NCBI GenBank assembly: GCA_023388315.1
Contig: JAEWGM010000024.1
Coordinates: forward strand, 62,001 to 126,000
Length of the DNA stretch: 64,000 bases
Direction: 5' to 3'
DNA from: Bacteroidota bacterium
GTDB taxonomy: Bacteria > Bacteroidota > Bacteroidia > Bacteroidales > Dysgonomonadaceae
Shown here: piece after piece, positions 1 through 8,363 of the stretch
Layout: each line of letters begins with the position of its first letter
Numbering within the stretch: position 1 is the stretch's first letter
Translations under genes and position numbers: made by a program
The notes under the pieces: model-generated
What the model saw: the letters and a program-made list of their open reading frames with translations, nothing else
Databases searched by the model: none
What the model was told of the DNA's origin: nothing

Positions 1-84
1 AAACTGCTTAGGCACATCACCACCGGCGCGAAGGCCTTTGCCTCCGGCAACAATTATAACGCAGTATTTTTTTTCGGGAATCAT
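1..84 (-). CDS. ispD: 2-C-methyl-D-erythritol 4-phosphate cytidylyltransferase (partial, N-terminus)
   Basis: Only the first 28 codons lie in the window; the gene runs off the left edge. The translation contains VIIVAGGKGLRAGGDVPKQF, the nucleotide-binding glycine-rich N-terminal signature of IspD, which makes CDP-ME in the non-mevalonate isoprenoid pathway. The ATG is at 84-82, 5 nt after the xseB stop, so the two are probably co-transcribed. The signature is highly characteristic; a related sugar-nucleotide cytidylyltransferase is the only realistic alternative. Confidence 0.85.
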   Translation of the reverse strand, partial: MIPEKKYCVIIVAGGKGLRAGGDVPKQF

Positions 85-89
85 GGTTT

Positions 90-281
90 TCAAGAGATTT
101 CGTCGATTATTTTCTGCAATTCTTTATCGGTTTTGGTCAATTTTTCTTTGCAGAACGCGATAAGTTCCGACGCGCGTTTTACTTTTTGGGTGAGCGCGTC
201 AACGTCCAATTCGTTCGATTCTATTGCGGTAACGATTTCTTCGAGTTCGCGCTTGGCTTGGGAATAGGTTATTTTGTTCAT
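90..281 (-). CDS. xseB: Exodeoxyribonuclease VII small subunit
   Basis: 63-aa all-alpha protein of the size and composition of XseB: N-terminal ITYSQAKRELEEIVTAIES, then a helical hairpin ending KIIDEIS. XseB forms the multimeric small subunit of exonuclease VII, which degrades single-stranded DNA to oligonucleotides. The catalytic subunit xseA lies upstream on the same strand but is separated by a membrane-protein gene and by an inserted IS200-like unit, which is unusual because xseA and xseB are often adjacent. ispD follows after 5 nt. Confidence 0.9.
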   Translation of the reverse strand: MNKITYSQAKRELEEIVTAIESNELDVDALTQKVKRASELIAFCKEKLTKTDKELQKIIDEIS

Positions 282-309
282 ATTGTTTTGAGTTTTACAT
301 TATAATTCT

Positions 310-373
310 GCTGCGTAGCAGCTAAATATTTGTAGTTATTATTGAAGCTGAATAGAAGTAGGTGCGTAGCACC
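310..373 (+). repeat. Left REP-like unit of the transposase element
   Basis: Two perfect small hairpins with the same GTA loop: GCTGC-GTA-GCAGC at 310-322 and GGTGC-GTA-GCACC at 361-373. Between them lies AAATATTTGTAG at 324-335. In RAYT systems such hairpins with a conserved adjacent tetranucleotide are the transposase recognition sites; that function is inferred here. Confidence 0.75.
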
Positions 374-379
374 GAAAGA

Positions 380-841
380 TTAATCAAAGAAATCAAAAAG
401 ATATTCTTGATTATACGAAATATCATTTTTCGCCAATATATCCATATATTCTTCTCTAAACGTTTTTTTCTTATGATGTGTTTCTTGATTCAAAATATAT
501 TTTACTACAGTATCAATTTGTGATTTGGAGTGCGTGAAAGCGCCATATCCTAACTGCCATTCGAATTTAAATTTCAAAAAATTTTGTTGATTAACCCACG
601 TGTTGCTTGAAGTTTTAATCTGTTCCACCAAATTAGGAATAAGCTGATTAACATTGTATCCGATAAGAATATGCACGTGATTCGGCATAGCATAAATAGC
701 TATAAGTTTATGTCTGTTATTTTGGACAATACCTGTGATATATTTTTCAAGTTCATTTTTCCACGCTTTATCAATAAGGGCATGCCTGTTTTTAGGTGCG
801 AAAACCAAATGAACATAGCATTGAGTATACGTATTTGCCAT
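380..841 (-). CDS. IS200-like (REP-associated) Y1 tyrosine transposase
   Basis: 153 aa, the normal size for IS200/IS605-type TnpA. The HUH metal-binding motif is in MPNHVHILI (His55, His57) and the candidate nucleophile is Tyr115 in VVKYILNQE. These enzymes cut and rejoin single-stranded DNA at hairpin-flanked sites. The ORF is intact and has no accompanying TnpB. Both flanks carry short hairpins ending close to the ATG and the stop, which points to the RAYT branch of the family. It sits between co-directional operon genes without breaking either reading frame. Confidence 0.88.
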   Translation of the reverse strand: MANTYTQCYVHLVFAPKNRHALIDKAWKNELEKYITGIVQNNRHKLIAIYAMPNHVHILIGYNVNQLIPNLVEQIKTSSNTWVNQQNFLKFKFEWQLGYGAFTHSKSQIDTVVKYILNQETHHKKKTFREEYMDILAKNDISYNQEYLFDFFD

Positions 842-855
842 ATCTTTAATTTTGC

Positions 856-919
856 GGTGCTCTGCACCTCTGTTTGAATTGATTGCTCTCTGCTACAAAT
901 ATTCTGCCACGCTGTGGCA
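856..919 (-). repeat. Right REP-like unit of the transposase element (inverted copy)
   Basis: Read on the minus strand: hairpin TGCCAC-AGC-GTGGCA (919-905), then ATATTTGTAG, a spacer, and hairpin GGTGC-AGA-GCACC (868-856). The order mirrors the left unit at 310-373, so the two copies are inverted around the transposase gene. Confidence 0.7.
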
Positions 920-1462
920 TTATTGTTCGGGTATTTTTTCTTTTGGTTCTTTTTTTAGTAAAAAATTGGCGATGGAAGCATAATTTGTAATCATTAAATA
1001 GCCGATAATGAGGCTGATGATTTTCACTGCCCAAGAAACATAGTCGGTGAGAATTTCTGAGTGAAACTGACTTGTAAAATCGTTTTGATTTTTCATCAGC
1101 AACTTGAAAAGAAAAAAAACGTGGGTGATAAATATGGGCAAATGCCTCACAATTAGCGATAAGCCAATGGCGAAAATGGCGATTTTCAATAAATCGGAGA
1201 AATCTACTCGCCTGAATGAAACTTTGTCGTCATCAAACCCTTTGTCTAACTTCAGGACGTTAATAAATCTGTCGGGGTTGAAAATGAGCGCCAAGAAAAT
1301 GGCCGTTACTACCAATAATATTGCCACAAAAAGCAGAATGCTTAGCCAAGGTGTTCCGGAGAAAAAAACGAAAATCGTTGGCAAAGCCTGAAATACAGTG
1401 ATTACGATAAAATAGAGTCCCGCGATTTTTAGAAGAATTCTGAAAAGATCTTTTTTTGTCAT
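920..1462 (-). CDS. Predicted integral membrane protein between xseA and xseB
   Basis: 180 aa, not recognised. Four hydrophobic stretches are visible: about residues 10-32, 38-62, 88-118 and 146-168, with a charged loop (DKGFDDDKVSFRR) in the middle and a basic C-terminus KKEPKEKIPEQ. The start overlaps the xseA stop by 4 nt (ATGA), so translation is probably coupled. No catalytic motif is seen. Its stop is immediately followed by the right hairpin of the transposase unit, so the extreme C-terminus may have been altered by that insertion. Confidence 0.75.
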   Translation of the reverse strand: MTKKDLFRILLKIAGLYFIVITVFQALPTIFVFFSGTPWLSILLFVAILLVVTAIFLALIFNPDRFINVLKLDKGFDDDKVSFRRVDFSDLLKIAIFAIGLSLIVRHLPIFITHVFFLFKLLMKNQNDFTSQFHSEILTDYVSWAVKIISLIIGYLMITNYASIANFLLKKEPKEKIPEQ

Positions 1463-2709
1463 GATTGATTTGTGTCTATGATGATTGATTCTATTTTTCC
1501 ATCGGAAAACAGGGTTTCGATGAGTTGATTTTCAGCGAGATGTTTGGTTGATTTTATGATTTTCCCGTCTTTTAGCGTAAGCGTGTAACCTCGTTTTAGA
1601 ATATTTTCAGGCGACACCATGCGAATGTATTGCTCTTGCGCTGAAACAATATGCTGTTCGTTTTGTATCAATCGATGCGTATTGTGTTTGAGCATCACCG
1701 AAAGTTGTTGCACATCGGACAATTCATCACGCAGCAGAAGATTTGAGGCGTGAGTCATCGTTTTGGACAACCCTAACAAGTTGTTTTGCTCATCCCGAAT
1801 TTTGGTGCTGCTTTTATCCACCAACCGTTGTTGGAAATCGGCTAACCGATACGCTGTTTCGCCCATTTGCGTAATAAAAAACTCGGCTACCGCTGTTGGG
1901 GTTTTGGCCCGCGTGTGTGCCACGGCATCCAACACGGTAACATCGCGCTCGTGCCCAATTCCGCTGATAATTGGAAGTGGGAACTGCGCACAATTTGTAG
2001 CCAACAGATAAGAATCGAAGCAACTTAAATCAGACGTGGCTCCCCCACCCCGAATAATTGCCACCGCGTCAAAGAACTGCCGGTTACGAAAAACATTTTC
2101 CAATGCCGCGATGATGGAAGCCTCGCTCCTGTCGCCCTGCATAATGGCGGGAAATAGTTTGGTGTAAAACACGAACCCAAATGAATTATTCGTCAATTGC
2201 TCCCGAAAATCTTCGTACCCGGCGGCGGTGGGCGATGAAATGACCGCGATGCGGTTTGGAAGTTCCGGCAACGGCAGCTCTTTGTTGAGCGTCAAAACGC
2301 CTTCTTCTTCCAGTTGGCGCAGCACCAGTTGTCGGTTTCGGGCAATTTCTCCTACGGTAAATGAAGGATCGATATCTACCACCGAGAGCGAGTAGCCGTA
2401 CAATTCGTGAAATTCTACCGACACGCGCACCAATACGCTCAATCCCGATGAAAAACGTTGCCCCGTTTCCGTTTCAAAATAGGCGGAAAGCATTTGAAAC
2501 ACGTTTGCCCAAATCATTCCCCTTGCCTTGGCAACAATATTTTGGGTGACGGCGTCTTTTTCAATAAACTCCAAGTAACAATGTCCGTTCTGGTTTCGGC
2601 GCACATCGCTGGTTTCTGCTCTGAGCCAATAGGTTTCGGGCAAATGATCTCGAATGGCGTCACGCACACGGCGGTTGAGTTCGGATAAAGAAAAAGATTG
2701 GTCGGGCAT
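1459..2709 (-). CDS. xseA: Exodeoxyribonuclease VII large subunit
   Basis: 416 aa. An N-terminal OB-fold (about residues 5-110, with NGHCYLEFIEKD and ARGMIWANVF) is followed by the XseA catalytic domain. This shows PNRIAVISSPTAAGYEDF, AIIRGGGATSDLSCFD, PIISGIGHERDVTVLD and AHTRAKTPTAVAE, all typical of XseA, then a long helical region. It is the nuclease subunit that removes single-stranded DNA in repair. First gene of the minus-strand operon running to ispD; the next gene overlaps by 4 nt. Complete and of normal length. Confidence 0.97.
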   Translation of the reverse strand: MPDQSFSLSELNRRVRDAIRDHLPETYWLRAETSDVRRNQNGHCYLEFIEKDAVTQNIVAKARGMIWANVFQMLSAYFETETGQRFSSGLSVLVRVSVEFHELYGYSLSVVDIDPSFTVGEIARNRQLVLRQLEEEGVLTLNKELPLPELPNRIAVISSPTAAGYEDFREQLTNNSFGFVFYTKLFPAIMQGDRSEASIIAALENVFRNRQFFDAVAIIRGGGATSDLSCFDSYLLATNCAQFPLPIISGIGHERDVTVLDAVAHTRAKTPTAVAEFFITQMGETAYRLADFQQRLVDKSSTKIRDEQNNLLGLSKTMTHASNLLLRDELSDVQQLSVMLKHNTHRLIQNEQHIVSAQEQYIRMVSPENILKRGYTLTLKDGKIIKSTKHLAENQLIETLFSDGKIESIIIDTNQS

Positions 2710-2834
2710 ATTTCTTGTAATTCAAAAACAAAAATACGTTTTTTTATGGAATACCGTCGTATTTTGCGGTATCTTATCAGAGATGGGCATCTATATAAGT
2801 ATTGTTTTCAAGTCATTAAGTAAAATGGAGATAT

Positions 2835-3296
2835 CTACGACTCATTTTCTTTCACTTTAATTACCTTACTTGCAATCAAAGCAAACAACGCTATACAAAA
2901 AAAGAGGATTGGAACATACATCTTGCTTTTAAGCACTTGGGAATCGTCTAAATAAGCGAGTAAATAAAGAGGAGTAGCTGCCCCAAATATGTAGGCAATT
3001 AATTTGAAAACCTTTATTGTAAACAATCTTTTTTGGATTTGCCAATCTTGTTTAATTTTTTGTTTATCGGCATGTGAAGAAAACACTCTGGATTTAGCCT
3101 CATAATATTTATCGTAACAATAGCGAAAAAAGAAAAACAGCAGTACAGCCCATAAAATCACTGCAATATATAGATAATCTTGCAACAAATATCCGTTACC
3201 AAATTTCAAATATGCGAGCACATTGAAGATTATTTCAAAAGCCAACACACATAAAATGGCAAAGAGGATGGATTTTTTGTTTTTCTTTATACTCAT
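2835..3296 (-). CDS. Small multi-pass membrane protein of unknown function
   Basis: 153 aa, not recognised. Four hydrophobic segments (about 10-30, 38-58, 95-117, 127-145) surround a central basic soluble stretch (YDKYYEAKSRVFSSHADKQKIKQDW). Six nucleotides separate its ATG from the stop of the upstream subtilisin-like protease on the same strand, so both probably share a transcript. No conserved catalytic residues can be pointed to. Confidence 0.7.
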   Translation of the reverse strand: MSIKKNKKSILFAILCVLAFEIIFNVLAYLKFGNGYLLQDYLYIAVILWAVLLFFFFRYCYDKYYEAKSRVFSSHADKQKIKQDWQIQKRLFTIKVFKLIAYIFGAATPLYLLAYLDDSQVLKSKMYVPILFFCIALFALIASKVIKVKENES

Positions 3297-3302
3297 AAAT
3301 AG

Positions 3303-4946
3303 CTAAAGTTTTACACGCAACGTTTTCTCTGTATAAGGCGATGTAAAAACCAAATGAAGGAATTTGTTTTTCTTTCGTACTTCGGCGGGAATGGAAATGT
3401 TAAGGGAATTTTCTTCAAATTTGTGTGTAGACAAAAGATTGCCCGCCGCGTCTAACAAGTTTACCGCGTAAGCGTCCAAAGAAAAATCGGGTTCGGTGAG
3501 CGTGAATAAAAAGGAGGTTTTTGCGGGCCTGTTTAGCGTGAAATACTGATCTTCAACCGATTTTTCTGTTACCGGAAATTTCTCCAGCACTTGCTTCATT
3601 GCCTTGCCAAAATCGGGGATGCCGTAACCATACACGGTATCGGGTTGTTGGTATCGGTCGGACGATTTTTTGATAATCTCCATCAACTCTTTCCGGTCCA
3701 AATCGGGATTTACCGACCACAACGAAGCTACCAACCCCGCCAAAAATGGCGATGAAAGCGATGTTCCGTTGGTGGTGCCAATCATTCCGTTTTGTCCAAT
3801 GGTAATGGTGTGGTGCCCCACCGAAACCACTTCGGGCTTAATGCGCCCATCGGCTATCACGCCGTGCGAGCTAAAAGAAGCGATAATACTGTCGGTTGCG
3901 ACGGCGCCTACCGAAAGAATGTTTTTTGCATCGGCCGGAGGTGTGGTTTTCTGCCATCGCTTGTTTCCTTCGTTTCCGGCACTGATAACGAGCACCATTC
4001 CTTTATCGAACGCTTTGTCGGCGGCGAGTGACATGATGGAGGTGGCGCCGTTAAGATCATCGTGCGAGTAATTCAACGATTTATCATCGAAAGCGCTATA
4101 GCCCAACGACGTATTAATCACATCAATTCCGATGCTGTCGGCATATTCCACCGCTCGCACCCAATAATCTTCTTCCACCGGAAATTCGCTTCTCACATCT
4201 TCCGACACCAGCAAATGGTACGTGGCGTGCGGTGCCGATCCCATCATTATATGTGGCAAATTGACGGCCATAGTTGAAAAAACTTTCGTGCCGTGGTCGC
4301 TGGAGGCAAAAATTTCGCTTCCAGGAACAAAACTTTTAAAGCCGCCCAAATTGATGCCGCTGAATTGGGGAACAACATCGGCATTGGTGAAACCGGCATC
4401 GATAACCGCGACATGTATTCCTTTTGCGGTGAATCCGCTTAAAGCCATGTTTTTGGCGTTGTGCATGGCAAATTGCGCGTCGGTGATTCCAAAATGGCTT
4501 TCCAATCCTACATCTTCCATACAATCCAGCACGCCAAGGCGCGGACGCGCGGGCCTGCGGGAATTTTGCTCCCTGCCCCGCCACACATATTTGGCGGAAT
4601 CCACAAATGACAGTCGCAAAATATCGCTGATTTGCGCGCTGTCTTCCACTTGCACCACGATGGTTTTAAACCATTTACTATGCGAAACAACCTTTCCTCC
4701 CGCATTTGTTACTTCTTGAAAATACTCCGATGAAATGGGCAAATCTGACGCATCGATGGCGACGTTTTGCCTTTTTTTGCGTTCAATGGATTTTTCGGAA
4801 AGAAATTTTTCGGGTTGAGATAGGGAGAATTCGGGTTTGCCTTTGTCTCTGAGATAGACACGGAATTTATATTGCTGCGGTTCAGTTCTTTGTGCCGATA
4901 CCGAGAGGGCACAGCACAGAAAAAAAGCGAGAATGGATTGTTTCAT
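3303..4946 (-). CDS. Secreted subtilisin-like (S8) serine protease
   Basis: 547 aa from the chosen start. The ATG at 4946-4944 gives a clean signal peptide (MKQSILAFFLCCALSVSAQ). A longer frame extends to 5039, but a TATATTTG promoter box lies inside that extension, so the downstream start is preferred. The catalytic triad is visible: Asp183 (AVIDAGF), His218 (SDHGTKVF), Ser396 (NGTSLSSP), with the oxyanion Asn in VISAGNEGN. A propeptide-like region of about 160 residues precedes the catalytic domain and a beta-rich domain of about 90 residues follows. Probably exported across the inner membrane; no clear type IX secretion tail is seen. Confidence 0.9.
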   Translation of the reverse strand: MKQSILAFFLCCALSVSAQRTEPQQYKFRVYLRDKGKPEFSLSQPEKFLSEKSIERKKRQNVAIDASDLPISSEYFQEVTNAGGKVVSHSKWFKTIVVQVEDSAQISDILRLSFVDSAKYVWRGREQNSRRPARPRLGVLDCMEDVGLESHFGITDAQFAMHNAKNMALSGFTAKGIHVAVIDAGFTNADVVPQFSGINLGGFKSFVPGSEIFASSDHGTKVFSTMAVNLPHIMMGSAPHATYHLLVSEDVRSEFPVEEDYWVRAVEYADSIGIDVINTSLGYSAFDDKSLNYSHDDLNGATSIMSLAADKAFDKGMVLVISAGNEGNKRWQKTTPPADAKNILSVGAVATDSIIASFSSHGVIADGRIKPEVVSVGHHTITIGQNGMIGTTNGTSLSSPFLAGLVASLWSVNPDLDRKELMEIIKKSSDRYQQPDTVYGYGIPDFGKAMKQVLEKFPVTEKSVEDQYFTLNRPAKTSFLFTLTEPDFSLDAYAVNLLDAAGNLLSTHKFEENSLNISIPAEVRKKNKFLHLVFTSPYTEKTLRVKL

Positions 4947-4969
4947 TTTTGAGGAAATGGATTTTAAGG

Positions 4970-4977
4970 CAAATATA
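4970..4977 (-). promoter_or_regulatory. Predicted -7 promoter box TATATTTG of the S8 protease gene
   Basis: The minus strand reads TATATTTG, matching the Bacteroidota TAnnTTTG consensus, 24 nt upstream of the chosen ATG. It lies inside the longer possible reading frame and so helps decide the start. Confidence 0.5.
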
Positions 4978-5064
4978 ACACAAAAAATGAAAATTTTTAA
5001 CCCGTTAGACCGCCAATCGGTCAGGCGATTTTTTTGCATCGGTCATCGCAGTCCCATTTTCGGC

Positions 5065-5283
5065 CTATTCACCCTTAAACCTTTCGCGGTTTTTCTCTCT
5101 TCGTTTTAAAACAAAATGAAGTAAAACAGGCAACACAAGGCTCACGCCAATAATGAGCCAATACTCCCGCATGTTACCGGAGTTTTGGTAATTGGGATAA
5201 GCAATTACCGCCATAATCACTGCATACACGGCCAGCGCTATGGGCAAAACAATGTGTCTTTTAAATTTGGGGTTCTTCACCAT
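5065..5283 (-). CDS. Small membrane protein with two transmembrane segments
   Basis: 72 aa, not recognised. Hydrophobic segments are at about 12-30 and 42-60, followed by a charged tail (KRREKNRERFKGE). It starts inside the 3' end of the flavodoxin gene (23-nt overlap, different frame), suggesting coupled translation with that gene. No further function can be deduced. Confidence 0.6.
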   Translation of the reverse strand: MVKNPKFKRHIVLPIALAVYAVIMAVIAYPNYQNSGNMREYWLIIGVSLVLPVLLHFVLKRREKNRERFKGE

Positions 5284-5758
5284 TCATTATCTGCGCAAAG
5301 CGCTCAATTTTATCTTTTGAAAGTACCACCCTGAGGTCTTTTTTCTTCATCATTTGAGAAGTTACCACACGCTCCCAAAAAGTGAGTTGCGTTTTATCTA
5401 CCTCTCCGCCAAAATAATCCCTCACTCGGGCTTTTTCGTTCAACACCGCCGGATAGGCTGCGTCTAACTGCTTTCTGGCTTTCTCTCCCGTGTACAAACA
5501 GTTAATAAAAAGCCCTAACCGCTTAGTTTGCAGGCTTTGCAAATTTTCTTCGCAAAATCTTGAGACGCACTCTTGTACCGCTCCCGAGTGAATGGAGCCG
5601 CCAATGATAACAGCATCGTAATTTGAAACATCGGGAAAAAATTCCCGTTGTTCCAAATTACACATATCCACATTTCCCTCCAATAAGCGGAACAAGTGTC
5701 GGGCACATTTCTCTACCGTTCCGTGATCGGAAGCGAATACAATCAACGTGTTATCCAT
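5261..5758 (-). CDS. Flavodoxin-fold protein (HemG/menaquinone-dependent protoporphyrinogen oxidase-like)
   Basis: 165 aa with the flavodoxin-5 pattern: N-terminal FMN-binding loop region TLIVFASDHGTVEKCA, central DAVIIGGSIHSGAVQ and LGLFINCLYTGEKARK. The family includes HemG, which oxidises protoporphyrinogen IX in haem synthesis using quinone, and uncharacterised flavodoxins. There is no haem gene next to it, so a generic electron-transfer flavodoxin is equally possible. The downstream 72-aa membrane protein overlaps its 3' end and might anchor or partner it. Confidence 0.75.
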   Translation of the reverse strand: MDNTLIVFASDHGTVEKCARHLFRLLEGNVDMCNLEQREFFPDVSNYDAVIIGGSIHSGAVQECVSRFCEENLQSLQTKRLGLFINCLYTGEKARKQLDAAYPAVLNEKARVRDYFGGEVDKTQLTFWERVVTSQMMKKKDLRVVLSKDKIERFAQIMNGEEPQI

Positions 5759-5767
5759 TAAAACGTG

Positions 5768-7231
5768 TTATTGTAAGTTTTCGAGTATCGACACCAGGTA
5801 ATCGTATGATTTTTCTACCGTGTCAATTTTGATGGCTTCATCGGGCGAATGGGCTCCTCTAATGGTGGGGCCGAAAGAAACAATATCGAGTTTCTGCTCC
5901 ACGTTTGATTGAATAATGCCGCACTCCAAGCCGGCGTGAATAACAATCACTTCGGGCCTGTCGCCGTATTTTTCCAAATAGATTTTCTCCATAGTTGTGA
6001 GCAGTTCCGAGTTTGCGTTTGGCTGCCAGCCGGGGTAATCGCCATCGAACTCCACTTTGGCACCTGCCAAAAGGAACACGCTTTCAGTGGAAGAGCACAC
6101 CCATTGCTTGCGGCTTTCGGAAGAGCTGCGAACCATTAATTTCACTTCAACGCTTCCTTCAGATGAGTGGACAAGCGCTAGGTTTAAAGAACTTTCCACC
6201 ACGCCGGGGAAATCGGCCAAATAGCTAATTACGCCATTGGGGCAAGCTTCCACGGCGTTAATGAGGTCGTCTTGCACTTCTTCGGGCAACAACGATGAGG
6301 GTAAATCTACTTTTTCCGCTTTTAGGGAAATGTTGTCCTCAATTCCGGCGAAATCTTCACGGAAAAGTGTTTCGTATTCGTTGATCAAATCCAGCAAATC
6401 ATCCGATAATTGTTCGGGAATGGTTAGCACCACAAACGATTCGCGCGGAATGGCGTTTCGCAACGATCCGCCCTGAATGCTGGCCACACGCGCTTCATAG
6501 TTGCTTACCACGTCTTTCAAGAAACGATTCATTAACTTGTTGGCGTTGGCGCGACCAAGGTGAATCTGGGTGCCGGAGTGCCCTCCTTTTAGCCCGCGAA
6601 GGCTAATTTTAAACGCCACATCGTTTTGGGGAATATTTTTATCGGGTTTAAATTGAAACGATACATTCACATCCATTCCACCGGCACAGCCGATGCAGAG
6701 TTCGCCGTCTTCTTCGGTGTCGAGGTTGAGCATCATAGTGCCTTTCAAAAATCCTTTTTCCAAGCCGTTGGCGCCATCCATTCCCACTTCCTCATCAATG
6801 GTAAACAATGCTTCAATGGCGGGATGTTGAAGCGAATCATCTTCCAGCACGGCCATCATCATGGCGCACCCAACACCGTTGTCGGCTCCCAGTGTGGTGG
6901 AGCGCGCTTTTAACCACTCGCCGTCAACAAACGTTTCAATGGGGTCTTTTGCGAAATCATGTTCCACATCGGCATTTTTTTGCGGAACCATATCGAGGTG
7001 CGATTGCAGAATAACGGTTTTGGCGTTTTCATATCCTTTGGTGGCGGGCTTCTTGATGAGCACGTTGCCCACTTTGTCTTGTTCTACTTCAAGGTTAAGC
7101 GATTTTCCGAAATCGATGATAAATTGTGTTACTTCTTTCATTTGCCCTGTGGGACGAGGGATTTGCGTTAGAGAGTGAAAATGCCCCCAAACGCTTTGCG
7201 GAGCTAAGTTTAAAATTTCAGTTGTTGACAT
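5768..7231 (-). CDS. pepD: Aminoacyl-histidine dipeptidase (peptidase M20C)
   Basis: 487 aa, full length for the PepD/carnosinase-like family. Di-zinc ligand motifs can be seen in order: LQSHLDMVPQ, LGADNGVGCAMMMAV, TIDEEVGMDGANGL, LNLDTEEDGE and near the C-terminus VIHAGLECGII. The M20 dimerisation domain lies between (about 205-380, with LRGLKGGHSGTQIHLGRANA). It is a cytosolic broad-specificity dipeptidase that cleaves Xaa-His and other dipeptides. The flavodoxin gene starts 9 nt after its stop. Confidence 0.95.
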   Translation of the reverse strand: MSTTEILNLAPQSVWGHFHSLTQIPRPTGQMKEVTQFIIDFGKSLNLEVEQDKVGNVLIKKPATKGYENAKTVILQSHLDMVPQKNADVEHDFAKDPIETFVDGEWLKARSTTLGADNGVGCAMMMAVLEDDSLQHPAIEALFTIDEEVGMDGANGLEKGFLKGTMMLNLDTEEDGELCIGCAGGMDVNVSFQFKPDKNIPQNDVAFKISLRGLKGGHSGTQIHLGRANANKLMNRFLKDVVSNYEARVASIQGGSLRNAIPRESFVVLTIPEQLSDDLLDLINEYETLFREDFAGIEDNISLKAEKVDLPSSLLPEEVQDDLINAVEACPNGVISYLADFPGVVESSLNLALVHSSEGSVEVKLMVRSSSESRKQWVCSSTESVFLLAGAKVEFDGDYPGWQPNANSELLTTMEKIYLEKYGDRPEVIVIHAGLECGIIQSNVEQKLDIVSFGPTIRGAHSPDEAIKIDTVEKSYDYLVSILENLQ

Positions 7232-7269
7232 AATATGATTAGAATTTAAATGATTAATTTATTGATTTT

Positions 7270-8274
7270 TTATGTAATATCCATTGTTTCGTGATTGTTT
7301 CTTTTCACACTTGGCAAAGCTAAAATTCCCACTACTCCGCATAAAATAACCCATACCGATTGTATGGTGAAAACCGCTCCGGCAAATGCCGCGGCTTGTC
7401 CTCTTGACACGCCCAATATCACCAACGATGCAATGACCATAAAGTGCCACATGCCAATGCCACCTTGCACGGGAACCGAAATGCCAATGTTGCTCATCCC
7501 GAAAACAATTAAGCCGGCCAACAGGCCTAACCCGGCCGTGAAATCGAACGCGTAAAAACAAATGTAAAAGTACAAATAAAATGCCACCCACATAAGAATG
7601 GTGTAAATAATTACTTTTCTTTTCTCTTCCATTCTTGCAATGAGCTTCAAATCGCGCTTTACGGTTAACAGGAATCCTCTTACCTTCTTCACCACAAAGT
7701 TGTTTTTAAAAACCGTAAACACCAATACCACCAACGTTATGAGCACCATTAAAGCCACATATATCCATACCGAGCCGGTTATTTGGTTGAAACTGTGTTG
7801 AAATCCGGGATTTTGATTGAAAAAAGCGACAAAAAAATCGATGTTCAGCACCACACTCATCGAAATAATGAAGATGCCGGTTATCACTTCCACCACTTTG
7901 TCCACCAAAAAAGTTTCCAGCGTTTTGGCAAAGGGAATTTTATCGTATCTGCTTACCACTCCGCAGCGCCATATATCGCCTGCGCGAGGCAAAACAAAAT
8001 TCACCGCAAAATTTCCTAATGTGGCGAAAATGAGGCTTGCCCGCTTGGGATGATAGCCCAATGAGTTTATAAACAACTCCCAACGCAACGCCCTGAGGAT
8101 GTTGCCGAGAAGCCCAAAAACAAGTGAAAATAGAATGATACCGAAATTGGCCGACTTTGCGATTTTCCACAATTCATTCATGTCGGTTTCCCGGTACAGC
8201 ATCCAAACAATCACCAATCCGAGTACCAAAGAAAACAGCGTTTTCAGTACATTTTTAACGGATTTTGAATTCAT
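7270..8274 (-). CDS. Flippase-like / LPG-synthase transmembrane domain protein (UPF0104)
   Basis: 334 aa with about eight hydrophobic segments. The family-typical block LGNILRALRWELFINSLGYHPKR is followed by GNFAVNFVLPRAGDIWRCGVV and FLVDKVVEVITGIFI, and near the C-terminus by NIGISVPVQGGIGMWHFMVI. This is the transmembrane domain found in lysylphosphatidylglycerol synthase without its C-terminal transferase domain, so a lipid-translocating or related envelope role is inferred. pepD follows after 38 nt on the same strand. The neighbouring rsmA is divergent. Confidence 0.85.
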   Translation of the reverse strand: MNSKSVKNVLKTLFSLVLGLVIVWMLYRETDMNELWKIAKSANFGIILFSLVFGLLGNILRALRWELFINSLGYHPKRASLIFATLGNFAVNFVLPRAGDIWRCGVVSRYDKIPFAKTLETFLVDKVVEVITGIFIISMSVVLNIDFFVAFFNQNPGFQHSFNQITGSVWIYVALMVLITLVVLVFTVFKNNFVVKKVRGFLLTVKRDLKLIARMEEKRKVIIYTILMWVAFYLYFYICFYAFDFTAGLGLLAGLIVFGMSNIGISVPVQGGIGMWHFMVIASLVILGVSRGQAAAFAGAVFTIQSVWVILCGVVGILALPSVKRNNHETMDIT

Positions 8275-8321
8275 ATTTATTTCTAAACTAAATTAATTCC
8301 AATATTTCACCAAGAAAATGT

Positions 8322-8329
8322 TACCTTTG
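8322..8329 (+). promoter_or_regulatory. Predicted -7 promoter box TACCTTTG upstream of rsmA
   Basis: TACCTTTG fits the Bacteroidota TAnnTTTG consensus and is followed by GCGGCG, a common initiation context, 34 nt before the rsmA ATG. Confidence 0.55.
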
Positions 8330-8363
8330 CGGCGTAAAGATAAGGAATAATCGGCATATTACA

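Larger units (their letters stand above)
308..919 (-). mobile_element. REP-associated tyrosine transposase unit (REPtron-like) inserted in the xseA-xseB operon
   Basis: A Y1 transposase gene (380-841, minus) lies between two inverted copies of one composite element. Each copy has an outer palindrome A, then (A)ATATTTGTAG, a spacer of about 25 nt and an inner palindrome B (GGTGC-3 nt-GCACC). The left copy is 310-373, the right copy 856-919. The right copy begins immediately after the stop codon of the upstream membrane-protein gene (920-922). This is the organisation of RAYT/REP units rather than of a classical IS with terminal inverted repeats. Confidence 0.75.

Noticed and set aside
846..1034. 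Frames overlapping the right REP unit and the xseA-linked membrane gene
   Set aside because: They run through the hairpins and in other frames of established genes, with no family resemblance.
3303..5039. Longer start for the S8 protease at 5039
   Set aside because: The extra 31 residues are not signal-peptide-like and contain the TATATTTG promoter; the internal ATG at 4946 begins a clean signal peptide.
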